From: Gammaproteobacteria bacterium
GTDB taxonomy: Bacteria; Pseudomonadota; Gammaproteobacteria; Pseudomonadales; UBA5518
Length of the DNA: 29,613 bases
Direction: 5' to 3'
NCBI GenBank assembly: GCA_016705365.1
Contig: JADIYI010000001.1
Location: 1-29,613, forward strand
Within the stretch, counting starts at the first letter, position 1, and each line of letters starts with the position of its first letter. The translations under genes and the position numbers were made by a program. This document shows, one piece after another, positions 20,420 through 27,906 of this stretch. Under the pieces are notes generated by a model. It saw nothing but the letters and a program-made list of their open reading frames with translations, was not told the DNA's origin and did not search any database.

Positions 20420-20725
20420 TCACAGGACGCGACGCAGCGGTTCGGCAACCAATGCTACAGCCATGAGGCCGAGCACCATGATGCCGACGAGCCAGGGGAC
20501 CTGTGCGGACCGCAGCAGCAGGTTCACAAAGGGAGCGAGCGGAAACTGGCTCGCGGCCACGGCCGATCCCGTCGCAGCTCCCGTGACCAGGATCCAGTCG
20601 GAACGCGAACCCGCCTGACGGGGTGCCGGTGGCAATGCCCGCATCACGCGCAGAGTGAAGCCGTCATCGTCAATATGAGGCTCCGCCGCGCCTGCCAGCG
20701 CACGTTCCAGCCAGTCTTCATTCAT
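20420..20725 (-). CDS. Small membrane protein, possible anti-sigma factor for the adjacent ECF sigma factor
   Basis: 101 residues, start ATG 20725 (MNEDWLERALAGAAEPHIDD), overlapping the end of the sigma gene by eight bases. The N-terminal half is soluble and acidic. One clear membrane helix (VPWLVGIMVLGLMAVALVA) lies near the C-terminus, and a second, weaker one may lie around residues 43-70. No zinc-binding HxxxCxxC motif is visible, so it is not a ZAS-type anti-sigma factor. The role is inferred from position and topology alone. It is convergent with the aminopeptidase, whose stop lies only eight bases away. Confidence 0.75.
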   Translation of the reverse strand: MNEDWLERALAGAAEPHIDDDGFTLRVMRALPPAPRQAGSRSDWILVTGAATGSAVAASQFPLAPFVNLLLRSAQVPWLVGIMVLGLMAVALVAEPLRRVL

Positions 20726-21263
20726 TGCTGAACCCCCCCTGCCAGTCGCTGAGGATTTCCTGCAGCTTCTGGCGGCCTCTCAGTACATGTGTTTTGACGG
20801 TCCCCACGGGCATTGCCATGATGTCCGCGATTTCCGGGTGTGAAAACCCGCGCTGAAGCGAAAAGTGTACCGCATCACGCTGCGCCTGGCTGAGCTGGCG
20901 CATCGCCGCATCGAAATGATCCATGAACTCGCGCGCCTCATGGTCTTCGCCTGCGCTCGGATGCTGATCGCCGATCTCCTCGGTCGCGGGCTCGTTGCGG
21001 CGCAGCTCGTCGAGAAAGCAGCGATAGGCGATGCGATAGATCCAGCTGCGAAAGCTGCTGTCGCGCCTGAAGCTGGCGATCGAACGATACGCCCTGATGA
21101 AGGTTTCCTGGGCAAGGTCATCGGCCAGCGCGATATTGCCACGCGTGAACCGGCGCAGCGAATTGCGGACGTCCGACTGGTGACGCGCGACCAGCATCGC
21201 AAAGGCATGACGACCGTCATGCCCCGCCGCACGCGCGACCAGCTCCTCATCGCTCGATTCCAC
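20718..21263 (-). CDS. ECF-type RNA polymerase sigma factor (RpoE-like group)
   Basis: 181 residues, intact, GTG start at 21263 (GTG GAA TCG AGC). Region 2: AFAMLVARHQSDVRNSLRRF, then ADDLAQETFIRAYRSIASFR and FRSWIYRIAYRCFLDELRR. An acidic linker follows (EEIGDQHPSAGEDHEAREF). Region 4: LSQAQRDAVHFSLQRGFSHP with EIADIMAMPVGTVKTHVLRG. This is a different ECF group from the FecI-like factor at 6079. It sits 18 bases after the DUF6249-like gene and overlaps the small membrane protein gene downstream. Such sigma/membrane-protein pairs usually report envelope stress; the signal here is unknown. Confidence 0.92.
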   Translation of the reverse strand: MESSDEELVARAAGHDGRHAFAMLVARHQSDVRNSLRRFTRGNIALADDLAQETFIRAYRSIASFRRDSSFRSWIYRIAYRCFLDELRRNEPATEEIGDQHPSAGEDHEAREFMDHFDAAMRQLSQAQRDAVHFSLQRGFSHPEIADIMAMPVGTVKTHVLRGRQKLQEILSDWQGGFSNE

Positions 21264-21281
21264 CGGCCGGCAGTTCCGGAG

Positions 21282-22094
21282 TCAGGCTACCGCGGAGCTG
21301 CCGACGTTCGGCTTCTCGATCTTCCATACCACGATCTGCGCGATACCGATGCACAGGGGTATCAGGCCGATGCTCGCCACATCGATGCCCGACACCAGGT
21401 AGAGCCAGACACAGACGGCCACCCCGATCGCGATATTCACCGTGCCACGCGCCAGTGCGCTCTTGCCGTTCTTGCCCTTGTCGAGCGCGTCGAGCAGTTC
21501 CACCGGTACATCGCGTCCCTGTTCGATGATCTTGTCGATGGTCTGGTGTACCAGCTGGCGCTTGCGACGGTTGTTGAAACTGATGATCGTCACGATCAGC
21601 ACCGGCCCGCCGAACAACAGCACGATCGCGAGCACTGCGGGAATGATCTCGGAATCGAATCCGGATTCCGCCTTGTGCACGACGGTGCGCCCTTGCTTGA
21701 GCCCCTCGATGTCCCTGATCGCCGCACGCAACTCGCTCATATCCTCGTCATCGAGCTCGCTGCGGATGCTTTCCGGAAGGCGCCCGAGTGCCGCTTCGAG
21801 TTTGCCGATCACGCGCTCCACTTCCCTGTCCGCCGGGCTCGATTCCTCATCATCGGCGTCCACGGTAATCGTGATGCCACGAGCTTTGGACGCCGCACCG
21901 GCATCATCCTCGTCGCCGCCGAATTGCAGACGGAAGGAAGCGCTCTTGGCGGATTCGGCATCGGTGCTCGCCGGCGCCGATGCCGACGGCAGTTCCGGCA
22001 CCACTGCCTCCTCGCTTGCCTCCTGCGCCCATCCCGGCAGGATCACCCATGACAGCAGCAGCCCGGCAGCAATCCGGCGCAACGAGTTGTTCAT
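21282..22094 (-). CDS. DUF6249-like membrane protein
   Basis: 270 residues. Start ATG 22094 is chosen for its ribosome binding site AGGAGA seven bases upstream; an ATG further upstream gives MNFVYTGDKT before it. Signal peptide MNNSLRRIAAGLLLSWVILP ending near GWAQE. A long acidic exported region follows (DDEESSPADREVERVIGKLE; LDDEDMSELRAAIRDIEGLK). A membrane helix (IIPAVLAIVLLFGGPVLIVT) leads to a basic cytoplasmic loop (FNNRRKRQLVHQTIDKIIEQ), and two more helices follow (TVNIAIGVAVCVWLYLVSG; IGLIPLCIGIAQIVVW). This layout matches the DUF6249 family, often encoded beside ECF sigma factors, here directly upstream of one. Function unknown. Confidence 0.85.
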   Translation of the reverse strand: MNNSLRRIAAGLLLSWVILPGWAQEASEEAVVPELPSASAPASTDAESAKSASFRLQFGGDEDDAGAASKARGITITVDADDEESSPADREVERVIGKLEAALGRLPESIRSELDDEDMSELRAAIRDIEGLKQGRTVVHKAESGFDSEIIPAVLAIVLLFGGPVLIVTIISFNNRRKRQLVHQTIDKIIEQGRDVPVELLDALDKGKNGKSALARGTVNIAIGVAVCVWLYLVSGIDVASIGLIPLCIGIAQIVVWKIEKPNVGSSAVA

Positions 22095-22120
22095 CGTCTT
22101 GTCTCCTGTGTAAACGAAAT

Positions 22121-22489
22121 TCATCCGCGATCCGGACCTCTGTCGCACTCCGCAATGCGCCGCAAGCGGCGCTCGAACACCATCCGCTCGGCGGCCAGCC
22201 ACAACACTACAGCTACCCATTGCAGCGCGATCAGCGCGAGCGGCAGGCCCTCGGCGCCCCGCGCCATCGCGAGCGCCATGTCGCCCAAGATCCGCGATAC
22301 GTCCGATCCAGGTGCCGGAGATCAGCGTCTGGAACAGCAGCCGGAACGCATCCGGATCGAGATCGCGCAGCGCACCGGCAATCCTCGCTCAGCGAGCGCA
22401 CGCCAGGCGGAACCGTCGATCGCGCCGAGAAAGGCGGTCTGCGTCAATTGAAATCCCAGCAACAACAGATATTTTTCCACGTCTGCCAT
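22121..22489 (-). CDS. Small hypothetical protein, frameshifted
   Basis: About 120 residues when frames are joined. Starts MADVEKYLLLLGFQLTQ at ATG 22489 (AGGTG nine bases upstream), continues AFLGAIDGSAWRALAER, then after a frame change near 22385 reads ALRDLDPDAFRLLFQTLISG and TWIGRIADLG, and after another near 22285 reads GLPLALIALQWVAVVLWLAA with ERMVFERRLRRIAECDRG before TGA at 22121-22123. The last part holds one membrane helix. The frames join into one plausible amphipathic-plus-membrane protein with high-GC codon use, so I regard it as a real gene. It lies 26 bases upstream of the DUF6249-like gene and may be its first co-transcribed partner. No family recognised. Confidence 0.6.
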
Positions 22490-22577
22490 CCATCAATTCA
22501 CCTGCTTGCTGATATAGACGTGAACGCCGGCACGATGGATTCACCCGCCGCGAAAAATAATGCTCCGGAACGCCGGG

Positions 22578-22724
22578 TCATCCGGACTCTCGGGGCAGCA
22601 GTTGCAGCTTGTTGTGATCATTGCGCTCGAACACATCGTGCTCGCTCGGCTCCTCGAGCCGGTACAGGTCGGCACGGGCGCGGTTGTTGTCGCCCCCCAG
22701 CAGGTATACGAGGCCGCGCCGCAA
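22578..22724 (-). CDS. Short unknown reading frame, start uncertain
   Basis: Ends SGLVYLLGG-like: the visible residues are LRRGLVYLLGGDNNRARADL, then YRLEEPSEHDVFERNDHNKL and QLLPRESG before TGA at 22578-22580. Codon use (many GCC, CTG, GAC, CGC) is typical of coding sequence here. No ATG starts the frame. TTG 22724 is one guess, but a hidden frameshift from further upstream is equally possible, since the frame stays open back into the hydrolase gene. Not recognised; it may be a small protein or the tail of a broken gene. Confidence 0.3.
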   Translation of the reverse strand: MRRGLVYLLGGDNNRARADLYRLEEPSEHDVFERNDHNKLQLLPRESG

Positions 22725-22777
22725 GCAGAAGGAGTGTCCGAAGGCCTGACGTAAGCCGCGTATTGCCGGCTTTGGCC

Positions 22778-23696
22778 TCAGTCGAGCGCCAGTGCCGCGA
22801 ACACCTCGGCGCGCAGCTCGCGCGACTCGTTGACCAGATGATGGCCCGCCCCGTCCACCATGCGAATGTCGGCGCGCGGGAACTTTTGCCTGATCATCGG
22901 CAGGTTCCATCTCCAGTCGACCGTGTCATCAGCCGTTCCCTGCACCACCAGTGGCGCGTAGCCGGTCGCGGCATGACCGACGAACTCGCCGGATCCACTG
23001 GCGCATCGCGCTGACCCAGCGGATCGACAGGATACGACTTTGCAACGGATCGACCCGTACGAAATCCAGGAATTCGTCGTCACTGGAATTGCGCACGAAA
23101 CTGCGCCCGAGATTGTTGCGCACCCGATGCAACAGGGTGTGCAGCAATTTCACCCGGTGCCACCTCGCGGGACGCACCAATGGCGCCAGCAGCATCATGC
23201 GCTCGAACGGGCATGCGGCCGGTGAACGGCATTTGCGGAACGCCCAGCTCATCAGGATTGCGCCGCCCGTGCTCTGGCCGATCGCCCAGAGCGGTCGCGG
23301 CAACTCCGCGCCATGCAACTCGAGCATGGCCTCCAGCACGTCGGTGTAATCCTCGAAGCTGTGGATGCTGGCCTGCGGCCCCGATGACAGGCCGTGACCG
23401 GGCAGATCCCATATCAGCACATTGCGCCCGCTGTTCAGGCAATGTTCGATCAGGTGACCATAGAGGCCCGCGTGATCGAATAGCCGTGCAGCAAAATGCG
23501 GGTTCCGCGCGCCTTCGGCAGCTGGTAGTAATGACAGGCGATGCGGAAGCCCGCTGCCTCGGTGAGCCCGAAATGGTGATTCACCCGCAATCCGGTTCGC
23601 AAAATCGATACCGTAAAACGCGAAATAATCGTGTTCCGCGGCACTCGCCACGCTGAGGCCGCTGAACGCGAGCGTCCGCAGCCCGGCGCGCGTCAC
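22778..23696 (-). CDS. Alpha/beta hydrolase (serine hydrolase, monoacylglycerol lipase/S33-like), frameshifted
   Basis: Alpha/beta-fold hydrolase with a Ser-Asp-His triad: nucleophile elbow GQSTGG in PRPLWAIGQSTGGAILMSWA (about 23265-23300), acid in VVQGTADDTVDWRWNLP, and His in VDGAGHHLVNESRELR. Upstream elements typical of the family are HDYFAFYGIDFANR, HFGLTEAAGFRIACHYYQLP, the oxyanion strand TRILLHGY, FDHAGLYGHLIEHCLNSGRN and LIWDLPGHGLSSGPQASIHS. Frame changes are needed near 23590, 23480 and 22990. The first in-frame start is GTG 23696, 63 bases after the aldolase stop; no strong ribosome binding site is seen, so the start is uncertain. About 305 residues. Likely acts on an ester (lysophospholipid or acylglycerol), but the substrate cannot be told from sequence. 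Confidence 0.8.
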
Positions 23697-23759
23697 TTGC
23701 GGATCGAAAATCCGCGGACCATGACGGCTGCCGCCGGAGGGGCGCTGGCCATCGCTCGC

Positions 23760-24801
23760 TCAGCTCACTTTCTGCGTCAGCGCGCCACTGGCGTAACGCC
23801 GATACATTTCCTCGAGCGACACGCCCTTGATCGCATCGGCCTGCCCCGCGGCACCGAAAGCCTCGTAGCGCTCGCGGCAGATCGCCTTCATGGCCTTGAT
23901 CGTTTCCTGGAGATACTTGCGCGGATCGAACTCGGACTTGTTGCGAGCCATGAAACGCCTGATCGCTCCGGTCGAGGCAAGTCGCAGATCGGTATCGATG
24001 TTGATCTTGCGCACCCCGTGGCGAATGCCTTCCTGTATTTCCGCGAGCGGCACACCATAGGTTTCGGGTATCTCTCCGCCGAACTCGTTGATCACCGCCA
24101 GCCAGTCCTGCGGCACCGAGGACGAGCCGTGCATCACCAGGTGGGTATCGGGAATGCGCGCGTGGATGTCGCGTATGCGCCCGATCGCCAGGACGTCGCC
24201 GGTCGGCTTGCGCGAGAACTTGTAGGCGCCGTGACTGGTGCCGATCGCAATGGCCAGGGCATCGACACCGGTATCGCGCACGAAGCGCGCCGCCTCGTCG
24301 GGATCGGTCAGCATCTGCTCGTGGCTCAGCTGGCCTTGCGCACCGATGCCGTCTTCTTCCCCGGCAAGGCCTGTTTCCAGCGAGCCCAGGCAACCGATCT
24401 CGCCCTCCACCGACACACCGCAGGCATGCGCCATCTCGACCACCTGCCGCGTCACGCGCACGTTGTAATCGTAATCGGTGGGGGCCATCCATCATCACCG
24501 AGCTGAAACCGAGCTGGATGGAGCGCTGGCACACTGCCGCAGACACGCCGTGATCCTGGTGCATCACGACCGGAATGTGCGGAAACTCCTCGATCGCCGC
24601 GAGCATGAGGTGCCTGAGAAAATTGGAACCGGCATATTTGCGCGCGCCCGCCGAGGCCTGCACGATCACCGGACTGGCGGTCTCGTCCGCGGCCTCCATG
24701 ATCGCGCGCATCTGCTCGAGGTTGTTGACATTGAAAGCCGGCACCCCGTACCCGAACTCGGCGGCGTGGTCGAGCAACTGTCTCATGCTGATCAATGACA
24801 T
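23760..24801 (-). CDS. fba: Class II fructose-bisphosphate aldolase, frameshifted
   Basis: Zinc-dependent aldolase of glycolysis/gluconeogenesis. Start ATG 24801 (MSLISMRQLLDHAAEFGYGV) with GAGG eight bases upstream. Motifs: PAFNVNNLEQMRAIMEAA, IPVVMHQDHGVS (catalytic Asp and zinc His), SVMMDG, ACGVSVEGEIGCLGSLETG with zinc-binding Glu region, AIAIGTSHGAYKF (zinc His), LVMHGSSSVP (zinc His), and RKINIDTDLRLA, the sugar-phosphate-binding segment. The end SALTQKVS-like tail is complete at 23760. Near 24481-24488 the frame changes, and SVMMDG runs straight into PTDYDYNV, whereas homologues carry about eight further residues (SLxEDGKT) between these. That is either a consensus error or a real microdeletion. 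About 345 residues. Confidence 0.9.
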
Positions 24802-24924
24802 CGCGAATCCTCGGCGTGTGGCGGTCCTGGCAGCCATGATTGCGTCCTCGAAACAGGGCTCTCCATGGCGTTCGGTCAGCGCGCGAGTCTAATGCAGCCG
24901 CCCGTCTCTGTCATCGCCACTGTT

Positions 24925-24952
24925 TTGCTGGCGGCGGCATTGCGTCTACAAT
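24925..24952 (+). promoter_or_regulatory. Probable sigma-70 promoter for the SYLF-domain lipoprotein
   Basis: TTGCTG (24925-24930), 16 bases, TACAAT (24947-24952). The -10 box matches five of six consensus bases. It lies 31 bases before the ATG at 24983 and is overlapped by a perfect inverted repeat (24932-24959). Confidence 0.5.
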
Positions 24953-24959
24953 GCCGCCG
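24932..24959. repeat. Perfect 11-bp inverted repeat overlapping the -10 box
   Basis: CGGCGGCATTG (24932-24942), loop CGTCTA, CAATGCCGCCG (24949-24959). The right arm begins inside TACAAT, so the element could be an operator blocking the promoter or a hairpin at the 5' end of the transcript. Confidence 0.6.
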
Positions 24960-24982
24960 AGCCCCTATTCCGAGGAAACCCC

Positions 24983-25538
24983 ATGAGAATCGTTACCGTT
25001 ATGCTCGCCGTGGCAGTGTTGCTGAGCGGCTGCATGCTGCTGGCCAGACCAAGGAAGACAAGCGGCGCAATGTGGAGGAGAACATGCGCAAGGAAGTGCT
25101 GACGGATCTTTACAAGAAATACCCCGGGGCCGCCAACGAGATCAAGAGCGCGACCGGTTATGCGGTATTTTTCGAGCTGGAACGCGGCCGTGATTTTTGC
25201 CTCGGTCGGCGGGGCTTGCGGCGTGGTGGTGGATAACGTGAGTGGCGCCCATACCTACATGGGGATGGGTGCACTGGGTAGTGGTCTCGGCGCCGGCGTC
25301 AGGACTACCGCGCGGTCCACGTCTTCTCAAGCGCCATATCATGGGAGCGCTTCATCGAACAGGGTCTCAATATCGGCGGCAACGCCGACGCCGCGACAAA
25401 GCCAATACCCAGGGTGCGGCAGTGGGCGAGAGAACTGGTACTGGATGGAATCAAGATCTACCAGATGACCGAGTCGGGTCTCACCTTGCAGGCGATGATC
25501 CAGGCACCAAATTCTGGAAAGACGCCGACCTGAACTGA
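24983..25538 (+). CDS. SYLF/YSC84-like lipoprotein, frameshifted
   Basis: About 185 residues. Start ATG 24983 after GAGG. The signal sequence MRIVTVMLAVAVLLSGC ends in a good lipobox (LLSGC), so it is probably a lipoprotein. Mature part: KEDKRRNVEENMRKEVLTDL, YKKYPGAANEIKSATGYAVF, then in other frames VIFASVGGACGVVVDNVSGA, MGALGSGLGAG, ISWERFIEQGLNIGGNADAA, NTQGAAVGERTGT and YQMTESGLTLQAMIQ, ending TKFWKDADLN. The Gly-rich centre and the closing KFWKD are typical of SYLF (lipid-binding, YSC84-like) proteins. Frame changes near 25045, 25180, 25310 and 25400-25500. Exact role unknown; homologues associate with membranes. Divergent from the aldolase gene, convergent with the acyl-CoA reductase. 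Confidence 0.78.
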
Positions 25539-25580
25539 TAGTCAGCGGAAAAGCGGAAAAGGGGACGACGGAAAGGGAAA

Positions 25581-25815
25581 AGGGACAGATTTATTTTCCT
25601 TGGAAAGGGGACAGATTTATTTTCCTTTGAAAAAATAAATCTGTCCCCTTTTTCCCTGAGATCATCCCTTTTCCACTGGATTATTTTCCTTTGAAAATAA
25701 ATCTGTCCCCTTTTTCCTAGTTGTTTTTCCTTTGAAAGAATAATCTGCTCCCCTTTCCCCGATTTAACTCCTTTCCCTCTGTCCCCTTTTCCGGTCCCCC
25801 TTTTTCCCCTTTTCC
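25581..25815. repeat. Cluster of GGGGACAGATTTATTTT inverted/direct repeats (REP-like, RAYT-associated type)
   Basis: The core is a perfect 17-bp inverted repeat: GGGGACAGATTTATTTT (25607-25623), loop CCTTTGAA, AAAATAAATCTGTCCCC (25632-25648), extended by AAA/TTT to 20 bp. Another left arm lies at 25581-25601 (AGGGACAGATTTATTTTCC). A unit with a truncated left arm is at 25681-25710 (TTATTTT, CCTTTG, AAAATAAATCTGTCCCC), a degenerate one at about 25719-25754, and C/T-rich remnants follow to 25815. Sequences of this kind are, to my recollection, found around REP-associated tyrosine transposase (Y1/IS200-like) genes in many Gammaproteobacteria; no such gene lies in this window. The cluster fills the gap between two convergent genes. 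Confidence 0.85.
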
Positions 25816-27895
25816 CTACCCAGACTCCGCTGAACACCTGGGCAGACATCTTGCGCGCCAGGTCGGCCAGACAGTCGGCAGCTTCTTCTGCCTCCTTCTT
25901 GGCCTCGGCATCCGGCAAGCCACGTGCGGCGGCGGAATCCGGGAACAAGCGATAAGCCTGGTTGAGCACAAATTCCGCTCATCTGCGGCGCGATCGCCTG
26001 GGCAACGGACCCCGGCCAGCCCGGGCCTGTCGCAACCCGCTTCCGGCTTATCGATGATTACCTTCATCACCAAGGTCGGCTGCCTGCTTTCCGGGTGACA
26101 GCGTCGAGGAACACATCGTAGAGCTTCGTGGGCGCGATCATCGGCGTTCGCACCGGGGGCATGTTGATGGTCATGAAGCGTACGTTGCGGTCGGCGAACT
26201 CCGCCGCCGCGCACCAGGAAAATGCGTCCAGCGCGGCTTTTGATGCCACATACGCCGAGAAGCGTGGCGGGCTGGCGAGCACTCCGATCGAGGAAATATT
26301 GATGATGTGACCGCTGCTGCGCTCCAGCATGCGCGGCGCGAAGCCCATGATCAGGCGCAACGCGCCGAAATAGTTGAACTGCATGGTACGTTCGCTAATC
26401 ATGAAAGCGTCGAAGGAGTGTTGCACCGGGCGCCGGATGGAACGCCCCGGCGTTGTTGATCAGGATATCCACCTGACCGTGATTCTCCAGCACCGTGTCG
26501 ACCAACCGGTCGCGGTCGGCCAGGTCGGCGATATCACGGGCGTACGCATGGCCTTCGCCACCGAATTGGCGGATATCGGCGATGGTTTCCTCCGGAGCCT
26601 CCCGGGGGTGCGCGCGGCAAATATCACGATGGCTCCGGCCTCGGCGAACTTGAGCGCCCAATCCCTGCCGATTCCGGAACTGGCCCCGGTCACCACCACG
26701 ACCTTGCCCTTGATCGCCGCACCAAGCCGGCGCGGGCTGCAAGGCGCCCGGCAGCACTTTCCACCGCGCGCACCCAAACCGGGACTCTGTCCCGTCGCTT
26801 CGCGCCGGCCCCGTCCATGTTGGCTGACCAGTATTCCCAGAGCACATCCGCATGGTCCTCAAGCGGGGGCACTCGATGCCGGCCTTGTCCACCCAGGCCG
26901 CGGGTTTTACTAGAGTCAGAAGCGGGTCGGGTAAGCCAACGAATTTCATCGACTCGGCCGGAATGCCGTATTGCCCGAGCACCGCGCCGAGCGCTCGTAG
27001 CGGCCCCACGCTCACCAGGCGATCGATCGGTACTTGTCCCAGCAACTTGTCGGGCGCGCCGCTGCGCAACACACTGAGCGGACCGTGCGCGGCTTTCAAC
27101 GGCACGCGAATCGGGTCCCCTACCGAAATGCCATCGTCGTCCGGTCAGGGAAAAAGTCTCGTCGTCATGCCCCCCTGAGGTGCATCAGGTAATCGCTGGC
27201 TCGACCACGTCGTCCACCGGGACGATATTGGGATGCCCGCCCTGCACCCCCGATCGCGCGCAACCAGCCCGGCAGCGTATGGCTGATACCGCGTATGGCC
27301 GGAAGAAATAAAGAGGGCCGTCGATCTTGTCCATCTCGCCGGTGGAGGAGTCGCCGACCACGATGCCCGGACGGTAGATCCGCCAGCGCGGCCCTTTTTC
27401 GCGGCGCACCAGCCCTTCGGATCGTGCCCGGTACGGTAATAGGGATGATCCAGGCCGGTCGCTTCCTGCCGGACATGTCCTCGGTAACGTCGCCCCTGCT
27501 GAGACCCGCCGCGGCAATCCAAGCTGACATGGTGAAAGCAACGCGCCGCGAAACTCCTGGCACAGGACACACGTGACCGGGTAACCGCCCACGTTGGCTT
27601 CGATCTGCGATTCGGCGTCGCCTTCAGATCGTAGATCGCGGCAAGATGCACGAAATAATCGATCTTGCCCTTCAGGGCGGCGATCTGCGCCCGTTTCAGC
27701 CCGAGGCGCGGGCGGGCGAGGTCAACACTGATGGCTACCGGCTGCGATTCGCCGACACCCCACAGCGCGCAGTTGCTCGATCTTGCCGGGCGATTGCTCG
27801 CGTCAGCACATAGACCTGCCGCCACGGTCCAGCGGTTTCCGGAATCAGGAAACGGCCGGTGAAACCGGTGCCGCCGGTGACGAAATAATTGCCAT
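25816..27895 (-). CDS. Two-domain SDR fatty acyl-CoA reductase homologue (Marinobacter FAR-like), heavily frameshifted
   Basis: About 660-690 residues, similar throughout to the Marinobacter fatty acyl-CoA reductase as I recall it, which reduces acyl-CoA to fatty alcohol with NADPH. N-terminal Rossmann domain: NYFVTGGTGFTGRFL, then AQIAALKGKIDYFVHLAAIY, FHHVS, LDHPYYRT, WRIYRPGIVVGDSSTGEMDK and HPNIVPVD. Middle part: VPIDRLVSVGPLRALGAVLG, YGIPAESMKFVGLP, DYADVLWEYWSANMDG-like. C-terminal SDR: GKVVVVTGASSGIGRDWALK, VDILINNAG, HIINISSIGVLASPPRFSAY with VASKAALDAF (catalytic Tyr/Lys), NMPPVRTPMIAPTKLYD. The tail LNQAYRLFPDSAAARG then KMSAQVFSGVW ends at TAG 25816-25818 if one base of the CCC at 25819-25821 is dropped. 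Start ATG 27895, with GGAG upstream, is followed by a one-base frame change. Many indels. It starts 11 bases after the acyl-CoA dehydrogenase stop. Confidence 0.85.
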
Positions 27896-27906
27896 GTCGT
27901 TCTCCG

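Noticed and set aside
20865..22052. Plus-strand open frame (395 codons) across the second sigma factor and the DUF6249-like gene
   Set aside because: Runs antisense across two unrelated well-supported genes, so it cannot be a coherent protein.
23581..24837. A 418-codon minus-strand frame read as one protein across the aldolase and the hydrolase start
   Set aside because: It contains only the aldolase N-terminus in the right frame and then turns into out-of-frame Arg-rich sequence after the break near 24485.
25481..25815. Apparent Lys/Gly-rich C-terminal extension of the acyl-CoA reductase into the repeat cluster
   Set aside because: Caused by one extra base just before the natural stop (TGG TAG read as TGG GTA); the extension is translated repeat DNA.
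25581..25815. CRISPR array
   Set aside because: Repeats are inverted and unequally spaced, with no regular unique spacers and no cas genes.
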